NCBI RefSeq assembly: GCF_900119795.1
Contig: NZ_LT634361.1
Coordinates: 3,371,972 to 3,435,971, forward strand
Length of the DNA: 64,000 bases
Reading direction: 5' to 3'
Origin: Tenacibaculum maritimum NCIMB 2154
Lineage (GTDB): Bacteria; Bacteroidota; Bacteroidia; Flavobacteriales; Flavobacteriaceae
The stretch's first letter is position 1. Each line of letters starts with the position of its first letter. A program made the translations under genes and the position numbers. Below, in pieces: positions 54,836 to 64,000 of the stretch. The notes beneath the pieces were generated by a model that was given only the letters and a program-made list of their open reading frames with translations, did not search any database and was not told the DNA's origin.

Positions 54836-56290
54836 TTGAGCTCATTAAAACGTTTTTTTAAAGACACCATCATTTACGGAATAGCAGCCGTTTTACCAAG
54901 AGCTATTAACATTCTTTTAGTACGTTTACATACTTATAGCCTAAGTGCTGATAAGTTTGCTGTAAACACTACTTACTATGTATATGCTGCTTATTTTAAT
55001 GCCTTATTAACTTATGGTATGGAGACTGCCTTTTTTCGTTTTTTTTCAAAAGAAAAAGAAAAAGGAAAAATTATCTCCACCTCATTTATTAGTTTATTTA
55101 CAACCTCTATACTATTTTTAATAGGAACCATGTTATTTAGCAAAAACATTGCTAATTTCTTTGGGTTTAAAAATATCTTATTCTTTCAAATACTAATTAT
55201 TACATTAACTTTAGATACTCTTGTAGTTATCCCTTTTGCTTATTTGAGAGTACTTCATAAACCTGTTCAGTTTACCATTTATAAAATAATCAATATCCTT
55301 ATTTTTGCATGCCTAAATATTTTCTTTTTATGGTTCATTCCGTATGCTTTAAAAAATAAAATTTATTTACCTCTAAATTTAATTCATTATACTGAAAGTC
55401 AACCCAAAGTCATTCATATTTTTGTAGCCGGACTCATAGCTAGCGCTATCACATTCATCTTATTATTACCTACATTATTTAAATTCAAAATTACATTTGA
55501 TTTTAAACTATTAAAAAAAATGTTAGCCTATAGCTTGCCCATCATGGTAGGCAGCTTAGCTTTTGTTACTAATGAAAATTTAGATAAATTAATTTTAAAA
55601 GATATTGTTGGCGAAAAACAAATGGGAGTATATGCTGCTTGTTATAAATTAGGAGTGTTTATGTCTTTATATATCATGGCTTTTAAATTAGGAGCTGAAC
55701 CTTTCTTTTTCAATCAAGCTGATAAAAAAAATGCTAAAGAAAACTATAGCACTATTTTATCTTGGTTTACCTTTTTTGGTGCTTTATTTATGCTTGTAAT
55801 TGTTTCTTTTATAGATTTTTTTGCTAAAATTCTTTTACAAAGTGATGAATATTTTGAAGCTTTACAAATTGTACCTATTATATTATTAGCTAATTTATTT
55901 TTAGGCATTTATAATAATTTATCCGTTTGGTACAAGTTAACTGATAAAACAAAATATGGTATGTATTTTTCAATAATTGGAGCCGCTATTACTATTAGTT
56001 TTAATTTAATAATGATTCCTAAAATTGGATATATAGCTGCTGCTTGGGCAACATTAATGGCATACGGATCTATGATGTTAATTTCTTATTTTATAGGAAA
56101 AAAATATTATCCTGTTCCTTATAACCTCAAAAAAATAACAAGCTATTTACTTATAAGTACTTTATTATCATACTTATCTTTTAGCTATTTTAGAGGTGTT
56201 TATACCCTATCTGTCTTTTTTATTTTTATTCTGTTAGGATGGATTATTTATAACGAAAAATCAATAATTCAAAAATTATTAAAACGATAA
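54836..56290 (+). CDS. Oligosaccharide flippase family protein
   Basis: 484 aa, about 14 helices. [41 protein letters not shown] is the usual start of Wzx/MATE-like lipid flippases of Bacteroidota. The start is TTG (54836), with no earlier Met in frame and a promoter just upstream. It lies outside the 23-37 kb cluster and is joined to dut (1 bp gap). It probably exports an undecaprenyl-linked precursor. Confidence 0.88.
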   Translation: MSSLKRFFKDTIIYGIAAVLPRAINILLVRLHTYSLSADKFAVNTTYYVYAAYFNALLTYGMETAFFRFFSKEKEKGKIISTSFISLFTTSILFLIGTMLFSKNIANFFGFKNILFFQILIITLTLDTLVVIPFAYLRVLHKPVQFTIYKIINILIFACLNIFFLWFIPYALKNKIYLPLNLIHYTESQPKVIHIFVAGLIASAITFILLLPTLFKFKITFDFKLLKKMLAYSLPIMVGSLAFVTNENLDKLILKDIVGEKQMGVYAACYKLGVFMSLYIMAFKLGAEPFFFNQADKKNAKENYSTILSWFTFFGALFMLVIVSFIDFFAKILLQSDEYFEALQIVPIILLANLFLGIYNNLSVWYKLTDKTKYGMYFSIIGAAITISFNLIMIPKIGYIAAAWATLMAYGSMMLISYFIGKKYYPVPYNLKKITSYLLISTLLSYLSFSYFRGVYTLSVFFIFILLGWIIYNEKSIIQKLLKR

Positions 56291-56291
56291 A

Positions 56292-56723
56292 ATGAACGTA
56301 CAAATCATTAACAAATCAAAGCATCAAATACCTGCTTATGAAACTGAAGGTTCTGCAGGAATGGATTTACGCGCAAATATTGAGGAATCCATTACTCTAA
56401 AGCCTTTAGAAAGAGCTATTATAAAAACAGGTTTATTCATAGCATTGCCTGTTGGCTTTGAAGCACAAGTTCGTCCAAGAAGTGGATTAGCTGCTAAAAA
56501 AGGAATTACAGTATTAAATTCTCCAGGAACTATTGATGCTGATTATAGGGGAGAAATAGGCGTGATTTTAGTAAACTTATCTAATGATAATTTTACCATA
56601 CAAGACGGAGAGCGTATTGCTCAATTAATTATTGCTAAACATGAACGCATCACTTGGAAACAAGTAGAAGTTTTGAATGAAACAGCTCGTGGAACTGGTG
56701 GCTTTGGTAGCACAGGAGTTTAA
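56292..56723 (+). CDS. dut: dUTP diphosphatase
   Basis: 143 aa with all five dUTPase motifs: [43 protein letters not shown] and [11 protein letters not shown]. It hydrolyses dUTP to dUMP as a trimer, keeping uracil out of DNA. It starts 1 bp after the flippase stop codon, so it is cotranscribed. Confidence 0.97.
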   Translation: MNVQIINKSKHQIPAYETEGSAGMDLRANIEESITLKPLERAIIKTGLFIALPVGFEAQVRPRSGLAAKKGITVLNSPGTIDADYRGEIGVILVNLSNDNFTIQDGERIAQLIIAKHERITWKQVEVLNETARGTGGFGSTGV

Positions 56724-56736
56724 TGACTTTTTACAA

Positions 56737-56772
56737 TAAAAACTGCTATAGAAACAATTATCTATAGCAGTT
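56737..56772 (-). terminator. Intrinsic terminator of recA
   Basis: AACTGCTATAGA (56741-56752) pairs exactly with TCTATAGCAGTT (56761-56772). On the minus strand the stem is followed by T-rich TTTATTG. On the plus strand it may also end the dut transcript, though without a T-run. Confidence 0.75.
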
Positions 56773-56806
56773 AATGAGTAATAGTTAGAACTTTTAATTT
56801 AATTAC

Positions 56807-57814
56807 TTATTCTTGATTTTCAATAGCTTCTTTTATTTTATTTTCTAGTTCTTCTGCTAATTCTGGATTATCTCTAATCAAACCTTTTACAGAATCTCTA
56901 CCTTGCCCTAATTTTGTATCTCCATAGCTAAACCATGAACCACTCTTTTTTATAATTCCGTATTCTACACCAATATCTAAAACTTCACCCACTTTAGAAA
57001 TTCCTTCACCATACATTATATCAAATTCCGCTTGTTGAAATGGTGGCGCTACTTTATTTTTTACCACCTTTACTTTTGTACTATTACCTATTACTCGATC
57101 ACCATCCTTAATTTGTGTTCTCCTACGAATATCTAACCTAACTGATGCGTAAAACTTTAATGCATTACCTCCAGTAGTTGTTTCAGGATTTCCAAACATC
57201 ACACCAATTTTTTCACGCAATTGATTAATAAAAATAACGGTACAATTTGTTTTACTAATAGTAGCTGTTAATTTACGCAATGCTTGAGACATTAAACGAG
57301 CATGTAATCCCATTTTAGAATCTCCCATTTCTCCTTCTATTTCAGACTTTGGAGTTAGTGCTGCTACCGAATCAATTACTACAATATCAATGGCTCCTGA
57401 ACGAATTAAATTATCTGCAATTTCTAAAGCTTGTTCTCCATGATCTGGTTGAGATATAATCAAATTATCTACATCTACTCCCAAGTTTTCTGCATAAAAA
57501 CGATCAAACGCATGTTCTGCATCCACAAAAGCAGCAATACCACCAGCTTTTTGAGCTTCTGCAATTGCGTGTATTGTTAATGTTGTTTTACCCGATGATT
57601 CTGGTCCATAAATTTCAATAATTCTTCCGCGAGGATATCCTCCAACACCTAAAGCCAAATCTAACCCTAAAGATCCAGAAGAAATAGCATCTACATCTTC
57701 TATCTGCTTATCTCCCATTTTCATTACAGTACCTTTACCGTAAGCTTTATCTAATTTATCTAAAGTAAGTTGCAGTGCCTTTAGTTTAGCTTGCTTTTCT
57801 TTATCTGCTGACAT
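56807..57814 (-). CDS. recA: Recombinase RecA
   Basis: 335 aa. Walker [87 protein letters not shown]: every core RecA block is intact. The C-terminus is short and ends EAIENQE. It drives strand exchange, and DprA (9.4 kb) would load it during transformation. I see no obvious LexA-type palindrome in its upstream region. Confidence 0.98.
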   Translation of the reverse strand: MSADKEKQAKLKALQLTLDKLDKAYGKGTVMKMGDKQIEDVDAISSGSLGLDLALGVGGYPRGRIIEIYGPESSGKTTLTIHAIAEAQKAGGIAAFVDAEHAFDRFYAENLGVDVDNLIISQPDHGEQALEIADNLIRSGAIDIVVIDSVAALTPKSEIEGEMGDSKMGLHARLMSQALRKLTATISKTNCTVIFINQLREKIGVMFGNPETTTGGNALKFYASVRLDIRRRTQIKDGDRVIGNSTKVKVVKNKVAPPFQQAEFDIMYGEGISKVGEVLDIGVEYGIIKKSGSWFSYGDTKLGQGRDSVKGLIRDNPELAEELENKIKEAIENQE

Positions 57815-57906
57815 AAATTTTTTAATGTTTCTTTGTTAAAATAAGGTGGTACAAGTTACAAAAACTAATATAATAGTTGGCAACTATTTTTTAAACTGAT
57901 TTTTAG

Positions 57907-57914
57907 TAGCTTTG
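57907..57914 (+). promoter_or_regulatory. -7 element of the 55-aa ORF
   Basis: TAGCTTTG matches TAnnTTTG and ends 7 nt before the ATG at 57922, so the mRNA would be leaderless or nearly so. Confidence 0.5.
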
Positions 57915-57921
57915 AAAAAAA

Positions 57922-58089
57922 ATGAGCTCTATATTACTAAAAAATAAAAATACTAATACTGCTATTGAATATGGTAAATTGGTTCGTTTTAATAACAATT
58001 ATAAAGCATTCATCCACAATAAAGAAGCTCCTAGCTCTTTATTAAAACTTAAAAGTATTCGTGAAAAATATGAGAATAAGTACTGGTAA
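57922..58089 (+). CDS. Small 55-aa protein of unknown function
   Basis: ATG 57922 to TAA 58089. The protein starts MSSILLKNKNTNTAIEYGKL and ends SIREKYENKYW; it is basic, soluble and has no signal peptide. It has an exact -7 element and sits 29 bp before the pseudouridine synthase gene, so it may share its transcript. Family not recognised. The long clean frame in AT-rich DNA makes it plausible. Confidence 0.55.
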   Translation: MSSILLKNKNTNTAIEYGKLVRFNNNYKAFIHNKEAPSSLLKLKSIREKYENKYW

Positions 58090-58118
58090 TAATCTTTTTT
58101 TATAACTATTAACAATTT

Positions 58119-58685
58119 ATGAAACACCGTCATTTTATAATGCACAAACCTTATGGATTTCTTTCTCAATTCATCAATAATCAAACCAAACGAAAAAAAA
58201 GATTATTAGGAGAACTATATGATTTTCCTGAAGGAACAATGGCTATTGGTCGTTTGGATTTTAATTCTGAAGGATTGCTTTTATTAACTACAGATGGAAA
58301 AATAAGTGAACAAGTACGAAGTAAAAAAGTAGCAAAAGAATACTATGTACAGGTTGATGGTATCATCACACAAAAAGCTATTGAAAAATTGCAAAAAGGT
58401 GTAGAAATAGGTTTTGATGGCAAAAAATATATCACTAAACCTTGTAAAGTTATTTCAATAGCTCCTCCTGGTTTTCCTAATAGAACTCAAAAAATAAGGG
58501 ATGACAGACATGGCCCAACAAGTTGGATATCAGTTACTATAAGAGAAGGTAAATTCAGACAAGTTCGTAAAATGACTGCTGCTGCAGGATATCCTACACT
58601 TCGATTAATCCGAGTTCGCGTTGGAAAAATTTTATTAAACAACTTAAAATTAGGAGCTGTAAAAGAACTGGAAACCCTCCTTTAA
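58119..58685 (+). CDS. rluE: 23S rRNA pseudouridine synthase, RluE/RsuA family
   Basis: 188 aa. There is no S4 domain; it starts with HFIMHKPYGFLSQF. The catalytic block is AIGRLDFNSEGLLLLTTDG (Asp in GRLD), followed by KEYYVQVDG and ISVTIREGKFRQVRKMTAAAGYPTLRLIRVRVG. This matches the RluE/YmfC branch, which modifies one uridine of 23S rRNA. Its 3' end overlaps the convergent elaA gene by 4 bp. Confidence 0.9.
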   Translation: MKHRHFIMHKPYGFLSQFINNQTKRKKRLLGELYDFPEGTMAIGRLDFNSEGLLLLTTDGKISEQVRSKKVAKEYYVQVDGIITQKAIEKLQKGVEIGFDGKKYITKPCKVISIAPPGFPNRTQKIRDDRHGPTSWISVTIREGKFRQVRKMTAAAGYPTLRLIRVRVGKILLNNLKLGAVKELETLL

Positions 58686-59122
58686 TTCATAATCATTTTT
58701 ATATGTGGAATTCCATCTTCTAAATACTCATTTCCTACTTTTAAAAATCCATGAGATTCGTAAAAATTTTGTAAATAAACCTGTGCTGAAATAGTAATAG
58801 TAGTAATAGTATAATGCTTATGAATAGCTATTATTGAAGCTTTTAGTAAATCATGACCATACCCATATTTTCGTGCTGTTTTTTTTACGACAACTCTACC
58901 AATACTAGGAGTACTAAAATATGCACCGCTATCAAACAAACGTGTATAGGCTATAATTTTACCTTCTTTAATACCTATAACATGTAATGCTTGCTCATCT
59001 TTTCCATCTATATCTTGATATACACAATCTTGTTCTACAACAAATACTTCAGAACGTAACTGAAGTATTTGATACAACTCTATAGTGGTTAATTCACTAA
59101 ATTTTTTTATAATAAAATCCAT
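58682..59122 (-). CDS. elaA: GNAT acetyltransferase, ElaA family
   Basis: 146 aa from the ATG at 59122, which overlaps the rpiB stop as TAATG; a TTG two codons upstream is less likely. ILQLRSEVFVVEQDCVYQDIDGKDEQALHV is the ElaA signature and GRVVVKKTARKYGYGHDLLKA the acetyl-CoA-binding loop. Substrate is unknown. It is translationally coupled to rpiB. Confidence 0.9.
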   Translation of the reverse strand: MDFIIKKFSELTTIELYQILQLRSEVFVVEQDCVYQDIDGKDEQALHVIGIKEGKIIAYTRLFDSGAYFSTPSIGRVVVKKTARKYGYGHDLLKASIIAIHKHYTITTITISAQVYLQNFYESHGFLKVGNEYLEDGIPHIKMIMN

Positions 59123-59556
59123 TAACAATTCATTCCTATTTTATGAACCCTATTGGCATGCCTACCTCCTTCAAAATCTGTTGTTAAAAAAAGTTCAACA
59201 AAACCTAAAGCTTGCTGTAAAGAAACAAAACGAGCAGGAATCGTTAACATATTAGCATTATTATGCTGACGTGTTAATGTAACTAACTCATTATTCCAAC
59301 ATAAGGCAGCCCTAACTCCTTGATGTTTATTTGCTGTCATTTGGGCACCATTACCACTACCACATAAAATAATGCCCATTTCCGCTTGGCCTGTTTCTAC
59401 TGCTTCTGCCGTAGGATGAATGGCATCTGGATAATCCATACTATCATCAGTATTTGTTCCAAAATTAATTACTTTATGCCCTAACTCCTCCAAAAGAGCA
59501 ATTATTTCAAACTTATATGCTGTACCAGCATGGTCATTTCCTATCGCAATTGTCAT
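59122..59556 (-). CDS. rpiB: Ribose-5-phosphate isomerase B
   Basis: 144 aa. IAIGNDHAGTAYKFEII, FGTNTDDSMDYPDAIHPTAEAV, and GIILCGSGNGAQMTANKHQGVRAALCWN hold the active-site Cys and anion-binding loop of RpiB. ARFVSLQQALGFVELFL and GGRHANRVHKI end the chain. It interconverts ribose and ribulose 5-phosphate. Its promoter borders the predicted origin. Confidence 0.96.
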   Translation of the reverse strand: MTIAIGNDHAGTAYKFEIIALLEELGHKVINFGTNTDDSMDYPDAIHPTAEAVETGQAEMGIILCGSGNGAQMTANKHQGVRAALCWNNELVTLTRQHNNANMLTIPARFVSLQQALGFVELFLTTDFEGGRHANRVHKIGMNC

Positions 59557-59586
59557 AATTTGTTGTTTTTTACTTAGTTGTGCCTA

Positions 59587-59594
59587 CAAAAATA
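59587..59594 (-). promoter_or_regulatory. -7 element of the rpiB-elaA operon
   Basis: The minus strand reads TATTTTTG, matching TAnnTTTG, 31 nt before the rpiB ATG. Confidence 0.6.
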
Positions 59595-59597
59595 CAG

Positions 59598-60110
59598 TTA
59601 TTAACGGTTATCAACAGTAATTAACAATCAATTTTTAAGAATACTACATAAATAACTAATAAATAACACGTTAACAAAAAACTTAAAAATGTTAAAAACT
59701 ACTACTAAATATTTAAAAGAATATTTGATTTTTTAAAATAAAATTACAATACAGGAAGCCTTATCAAATACACAACTTTTTTTTTTAGTTTTTAATGAAC
59801 ATTTATCAACATAAAAAGAGCTACTTATTTACAGCTATTTTAAAATTAACTATGCAGAATTATATGTGAATAGTTGTTTATAAGTATTGTTAATAACTAT
59901 CAAAAAACACTGAAATTTAAGAACTTATAAAAAACGTTAAATGTTAAGCGTTTTTAATAACTGATAAAACCAAAAATGAAATCAAGTTTTTATTGTAGCT
60001 ATTAACAACCTATAATAACAATCATTTCTTTTTTTAATTTTAAAAATCTTTTATTGTTATTATATAATATGTTAATAACAGTCTTTCTCTTTTTAATTTT
60101 AAAATTACTT
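59598..60110. other. Predicted chromosomal replication origin (oriC)
   Basis: This is the core of a 770-bp gene-free gap (59557-60326). DnaA-box-like 9-mers are TTATTAACG (59598), TTATCAACA (59608 and 59803), TGTTTATAA (59875) and TGTTAATAA (59888 and 60070). The first three are direct and the last three reversed. A T-rich stretch repeated at about 60029 and 60089 (CTTTTT..AATTTTAAAA) could be the unwinding element. G/C strand bias reverses here: samples left of it show the minus strand G-rich, samples right of it the plus strand. dnaA is not adjacent. I see no ORF or RNA gene in the gap. Confidence 0.65.
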
Positions 60111-60294
60111 TTTGAGTGTACTATAACAATAGTGATGAATAATAGTAATAAAAAATGATTTTCCTTTTTATCTTCTTAAGAAAAAGAAAGCTTCAATGGT
60201 AAGTACAATTTCATTTTCTATTGAAAACTACAAGCACCTTAAAAAAGTTTTGATTTTTAGTTAATTGTATTTATTTAGATCAAATATAAATAGC

Positions 60295-60302
60295 TATTTT
60301 TG
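60295..60302 (+). promoter_or_regulatory. -7 element of the T9SS surface protein gene
   Basis: TATTTTTG followed by C matches TAnnTTTG, 24 nt before the ATG at 60327. Confidence 0.6.
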
Positions 60303-60326
60303 CCCTGAACAATATTATATAAAATT

Positions 60327-62939
60327 ATGGAACAAAAAATTATGATTCTATTTATCCTATTTGTTTACAATTCTTTTGGGCAAATAATTGTAAATGAAGG
60401 TTTTGAAGGGGATAGTTTTCCTCCTAATGGATGGAAAAAAGAAAGTGAAGAAGTAAATAACGTCTGGTCGCAGCCTGATTGGGAAAGATTAAACTTTGAT
60501 CAAAAAGAAGGTGAAGCTTGCGCCTTGTATGAAGCTCCAACTGGTAAAGATCACCTAAGAACTAATTCGTGGTTGATAACCAAAGCATTACATTTAGAAG
60601 CAGGAAAAACTTATGAATATTCTTTTTGGACAAAAGTAGGAACCTCTTATTTAGGAACGCCTAGTATTGATATAAGTTTAAAATATGGTAAAGCGCAAAT
60701 AGGGAGCGCTTTAACCAATACTATTTTTACTAAAAGAATTAACAATGCTAATTATAATTTAGAAAGAAACACTTTTACAGTAAATGAGTCAGGTGAGTAT
60801 TATGTAGGAATACATGTAGGTAATGTGGCAGATTTATATGTGGATGAATTTCTTATAAAAGAAAAAGAAAGATGCAATACACCTGAAAATTTAAAACTTA
60901 ACTTATTTAATGATACCCAAGCAGGCATTACTTGGAGCGAAGTAGCTAATAAAGAAAATTATATTTATAGGGTAGAAAATGAGAATGGAGAAGAAATAAG
61001 TACAGGTGAAATAGTTGAAAATCAAGTTATTATTAATGGTTTAGAAGCCAATACCACATATGCTTTTTATGTAAAAACTAAGTGTGCAGGAGGTTTAGGG
61101 GAAAGTGAGTATTCTAAAAAATATGTTTTTAAAACATCTTGTGTTGCGAATGATGCATTAAGTGAGGATTTTACAAATGCAATGGGAAGCGAATTGCCTA
61201 ACTGTTGGTCTTCAATTTTAGATGGAGTAGGAATTTCAAATGGAGCTTCTGTTAGAGTTATTTCTGATAGAAAATGGGCTATTTTAGGAAATCATACTTC
61301 AGAAAGTACAGCAAACATACTTTTAGTTAGTCCTAAACTATCAAACATAAACTCAGGAAAGCATAGACTTAGGTTTAAGGCAAAAGGAGATGACATAAAT
61401 GTAGGAAGTTTAGAAGTAGGAATACTTAATGGAAACGAATTCAAAGGGGCTGATTTTATAAAAGTAGGAAGGGAAATAGACAATTTGGAAAGAGGAAGAT
61501 TTAAAGAATATGTAATTAATTTTGATTTGACAAATTTACCTAATGGAATTGCTAGTAATTTTATAGCTTTTAAGAATGCATCTCGTACCAATTACACCAT
61601 TAGTGTAGATGATATTTACTGGGAGCCTATACCTGAAAGGACTGTTTGTACTAAAATATTAGTTCCTAGAGAAGATGTATCCAATGAAACTTTTAATCCT
61701 TATTTTAAATGGAAAAGAGTAGCTGATGCTACGGGGTATAAAATTCATGTAGGAACACAAGCAGGAGCTAATGATGTTTATACCAAAGATGTTGAAAATG
61801 TATTAGAGTATCAATTTGTTAATAATGAAGGAAGTTTAGTGTACAATACAACATATTTTATAACTATAATTCCGTATAATGAAAAAGGAGATGCTCAAAA
61901 TTGTGAAGGAACCTCCTTAAAATTAATAACAATGTCTAATCCTAATTATGGAGGAGGTGATGTAACCACTTCTTTTGGAGGATATTATTATGCTAATTCA
62001 ACAGAAGAAGCAGAAGATTCAAAAATAGGAAAAGCTACTTATAATTGGATAGATCCAATTACGAATAACCATACTGAAATCATTCAATGGAACCGCCAGA
62101 ATAACGAAGGTAAATCTTTTAAAATACCAACTAGGTTAAATTTTGAGTTTCCTTTTTATGAAGAAAAATATAACGATGATGTTTACGTAAATTATAACGG
62201 GTCTTTACATTTTGGTAATGCAGCAACAATTAATTACGATAATAATAGTAACTTCAATATTCCTGAAGGAGATGCTGTTAACAATTTTATAGCAGCTTGT
62301 CTTAGTGGTTATGAATTTCAATCAAAAAGTAAAGTATATTATAAATCGTTAGAAGACAAATTCATTGTTACTTGGTATGAAATGGAAAATGCAGTTGATT
62401 TTGATGAAGATACATTATTACCAATAGGTTTTGAAGAAATAACTTTCCAGTTAATTTTATATAAAAATGGTAAAATTAAGATTCAAATAAATAATCAAAA
62501 GAGTAAGTTAAAAGAATCTAAAGGACAGAGTATTTTTTCAAGAAGCATTATAGGTATGGAAAATAGTACTGGTACTAAGGCAGTTTTATACAGACGAAAA
62601 GATTTTTATAGCGACAATTTAAAAACAAGATTAGGACCTATATTTAATAATAAACCAACAGCAATAGTTTTTGTACCAGAAAAACAAGATACGGCGGGAA
62701 TAAATGATGAAGTTTTAGCTAGTAAATTTAATATATATCCGAACCCAGCAAATAACTATGTTAACATAGCTACTAAAGAAGCAATATCAACAATTAGTAT
62801 TATCAATTTGTTAGGAGAAGAATTAGATATTCAAAAAGGAAAAAAGATCTTATTAAAAGACTTATCTAAAGGAGTTTATTTATTAAAAATAAAAACAAAA
62901 GAAGATAAAATAGTGATTCAAAAAATAATTAAGAAGTAA
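60327..62939 (+). CDS. Large type IX-secreted surface protein with Fn3 and jelly-roll-like domains
   Basis: 870 aa. Signal peptide (1-18, SFGQ), a MAM/choice-of-anchor-like domain (about 20-180; VNEGFEGDSFPPNGWKKE), Fn3 (about 183-270; ENLKLNLFNDTQAGITWSEV), a second jelly-roll-like domain (about 275-425), another Fn3-like domain (about 435-535), an unassigned domain (about 540-790) and a type IX sorting domain (about 800-870; KFNIYPNPANNYVNIATKE ... GVYLLKIKTK). No protease motif is seen, so an adhesive or carbohydrate-binding role is likely. The sense strand is unusually G-rich compared with earlier plus-strand genes. Confidence 0.88.
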   Translation: MEQKIMILFILFVYNSFGQIIVNEGFEGDSFPPNGWKKESEEVNNVWSQPDWERLNFDQKEGEACALYEAPTGKDHLRTNSWLITKALHLEAGKTYEYSFWTKVGTSYLGTPSIDISLKYGKAQIGSALTNTIFTKRINNANYNLERNTFTVNESGEYYVGIHVGNVADLYVDEFLIKEKERCNTPENLKLNLFNDTQAGITWSEVANKENYIYRVENENGEEISTGEIVENQVIINGLEANTTYAFYVKTKCAGGLGESEYSKKYVFKTSCVANDALSEDFTNAMGSELPNCWSSILDGVGISNGASVRVISDRKWAILGNHTSESTANILLVSPKLSNINSGKHRLRFKAKGDDINVGSLEVGILNGNEFKGADFIKVGREIDNLERGRFKEYVINFDLTNLPNGIASNFIAFKNASRTNYTISVDDIYWEPIPERTVCTKILVPREDVSNETFNPYFKWKRVADATGYKIHVGTQAGANDVYTKDVENVLEYQFVNNEGSLVYNTTYFITIIPYNEKGDAQNCEGTSLKLITMSNPNYGGGDVTTSFGGYYYANSTEEAEDSKIGKATYNWIDPITNNHTEIIQWNRQNNEGKSFKIPTRLNFEFPFYEEKYNDDVYVNYNGSLHFGNAATINYDNNSNFNIPEGDAVNNFIAACLSGYEFQSKSKVYYKSLEDKFIVTWYEMENAVDFDEDTLLPIGFEEITFQLILYKNGKIKIQINNQKSKLKESKGQSIFSRSIIGMENSTGTKAVLYRRKDFYSDNLKTRLGPIFNNKPTAIVFVPEKQDTAGINDEVLASKFNIYPNPANNYVNIATKEAISTISIINLLGEELDIQKGKKILLKDLSKGVYLLKIKTKEDKIVIQKIIKK

Positions 62940-62960
62940 TAATTACAATATATCATAAAT

Positions 62961-62991
62961 AAAAAAGAGCAAGGTTTTCCTTGCTTTTTTT
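62961..62991 (+). terminator. Intrinsic terminator after the surface protein gene
   Basis: AAAAAAGAGCAAGG-TTTT-CCTTGCTTTTTTT forms a strong stem with a T7 run. Confidence 0.85.
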
Positions 62992-63006
62992 GTATGATAA
63001 GAAGAG

Positions 63007-63918
63007 TTATACAACAAAATTTAAAGCCTTTTCTATAATAGAAACAGTTACTTTTCCATTACCTATCAATTCCCCATCAGCTTGAATAAAAGGAAAGCGC
63101 TTATTTTTTACCATAGGGGTTACTATAATATGTTTCGTACGGTAAGTACTTACTTTTTTATGGTTTACAATTTTTCCATTATATAATTTAGGAAGATGCA
63201 TTAATAAATCAAATAAAGATAAGTTTTTAGCTATTGTAATATCCAATAAACCATCAGAGGCACTTTGGTAAGCAGTCATTCGCATTCCCCCTGCAGCATA
63301 CTTACAAATTCCAAATAAAGTCATTAAGCACTTCGTATGAAAGACATGGTTATCAAATTCAATTTTTAAAGTAGTTTTTTTATAAAAAAGTAAACCTGTA
63401 ATTCCACTTAACAAATAGGCAATAGCACCAAATCGTTTTAGTTTATTTAACTTGTTAACAACATAACCATCATAGCCCAATCCAGCAACATTATTAAAAA
63501 AAGTAGTTTTATTTTCTAAAGTTAAATAGCCTATATCTTGTAAGATTGTTCGTTGTTTTTTAATTAATTTGACAGCATTGTTTATAGCTTTAGGAATACC
63601 ATATGTTTTAATCCAATCATTACCAGTTCCTAAAGGAATTACCCCTACTGTTATTTTTGAGGTAGGTATAAAACTTTGGGTCATAATACCATTTATTACA
63701 TGATGTAAAGTACCATCACCACCAACAGAAATAATATGAGTAAAACCTTTGTTAATAGCTTGTTGTGCTAAGGTTACTTCATGTTTAGAATGTGCTGTTA
63801 GAGCAAAAGAATATGAAATTTTTTGATTTTTTAAATGAGCTTGTATTTTTTTCCATTTTTCATCAAATTTACCATTACCAGCTGTAGGGTTTACAATTAA
63901 AAACCAAGATATATCCAT
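63007..63918 (-). CDS. Diacylglycerol/lipid kinase family protein (DagK-like)
   Basis: 303 aa from the ATG at 63918 (MDISWFLIVNPTAGNGKFDEKW). An in-frame ATG at 63951 adds 11 unlikely residues. IVNPTAGNGK, VGGDGTLHHVINGI (the GGDGT nucleotide-binding motif) and GVIPLGTGNDW are the DAG/sphingosine kinase signatures. It probably phosphorylates a membrane lipid. The 82 bp upstream to the window edge show no further gene. Confidence 0.92.
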   Translation of the reverse strand: MDISWFLIVNPTAGNGKFDEKWKKIQAHLKNQKISYSFALTAHSKHEVTLAQQAINKGFTHIISVGGDGTLHHVINGIMTQSFIPTSKITVGVIPLGTGNDWIKTYGIPKAINNAVKLIKKQRTILQDIGYLTLENKTTFFNNVAGLGYDGYVVNKLNKLKRFGAIAYLLSGITGLLFYKKTTLKIEFDNHVFHTKCLMTLFGICKYAAGGMRMTAYQSASDGLLDITIAKNLSLFDLLMHLPKLYNGKIVNHKKVSTYRTKHIIVTPMVKNKRFPFIQADGELIGNGKVTVSIIEKALNFVV

Positions 63919-64000
63919 ATATTTATAAAAATAAAGCTCACTAAAGTACAAAATTGAATTGATAAGGACTGTGAAATCGTACTATCAAACATTTTATTTG

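Noticed and set aside
59557..60326. Replication terminus rather than origin
   Set aside because: G-richness increases on the strand leading away from the gap on both sides, which is the pattern of an origin; a terminus would show the reverse.
1..64000. tRNA, rRNA, IS element or prophage
   Set aside because: I found no tRNA-like cloverleaf, rRNA segment, transposase, integrase or phage gene in the window.

Overview
The window looks like chromosomal DNA of a marine-type Flavobacteriaceae (Bacteroidota), perhaps Tenacibaculum-like; the genus is inferred only from general gene content. Four things support the family: very AT-rich sequence; many promoters with the Bacteroidota -7 element TAnnTTTG and no clear Shine-Dalgarno sequences; two exported proteins of the type IX secretion kind (one with a C-terminal 'YPNP' sorting domain); and typical flavobacterial genes (DUF4292 lipoprotein, CCDC81-like HU/SPOR protein, M43 protease). 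There is no rRNA, tRNA, prophage, IS element or CRISPR array.

Layout. 1-12.5 kb: an M43 metalloprotease cut by the window edge, a fused two-domain ABC ATPase, an overlapping run (nucleotidyltransferase, TPR protein, DUF4292 lipoprotein, EnvC-like protein), a thioesterase, an HU/SPOR protein, dprA, a possible kinase-fold protein and an EamA transporter. 12.6-15.8 kb: a 42-aa peptide gene, a TPR histidine kinase, a NarL-type response regulator, and then two tandem small-RNA-like units with the same promoter architecture. 15.9-22.8 kb: glpK, a possible small RNA, glutaryl-CoA dehydrogenase, rnpA, an S41 protease and a DUF6909-like protein. 22.8-37.1 kb: a polysaccharide cluster with a Wzz-like protein, a predicted GDP-colitose pathway (Gmd, ColC-like, ColD-like), Wzx, two Wzy-like polymerases, five glycosyltransferases, a methyltransferase and a WcaJ-like initiating transferase. 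37.1-46.2 kb: purD, a PhoR/PhoB-like pair, DUF4153, an exonuclease, a triplicated hairpin RNA unit and an ABC-F ATPase. 46.2-57.8 kb: a YHS protein, a 57-bp hairpin repeat array, glpD, MFS and ACT-domain genes divergent from lysC (with a structured RNA between), gpsA, a flippase, dut and recA. 57.9-64 kb: a 55-aa ORF, a pseudouridine synthase, elaA, rpiB, a probable replication origin, a large T9SS surface protein and a lipid kinase.

The most interesting points are these. (1) A two-component locus is followed by two tandem small-RNA units; each carries CGGAAA-N16-CGGAAA-N28-TATnTTTG, with base-exact spacing, and a GGGG box followed by a terminator. (2) Three tandem copies of a hairpin RNA unit show compensatory base changes in both stems. 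(3) The 770-bp gap after rpiB has DnaA-box-like motifs and coincides with a reversal of G/C strand bias, as expected of oriC. (4) A PLP enzyme with His in place of the catalytic Lys, next to Gmd and a GDP-fucose-synthase homologue, predicts GDP-L-colitose. All counts and alignments were done by eye.
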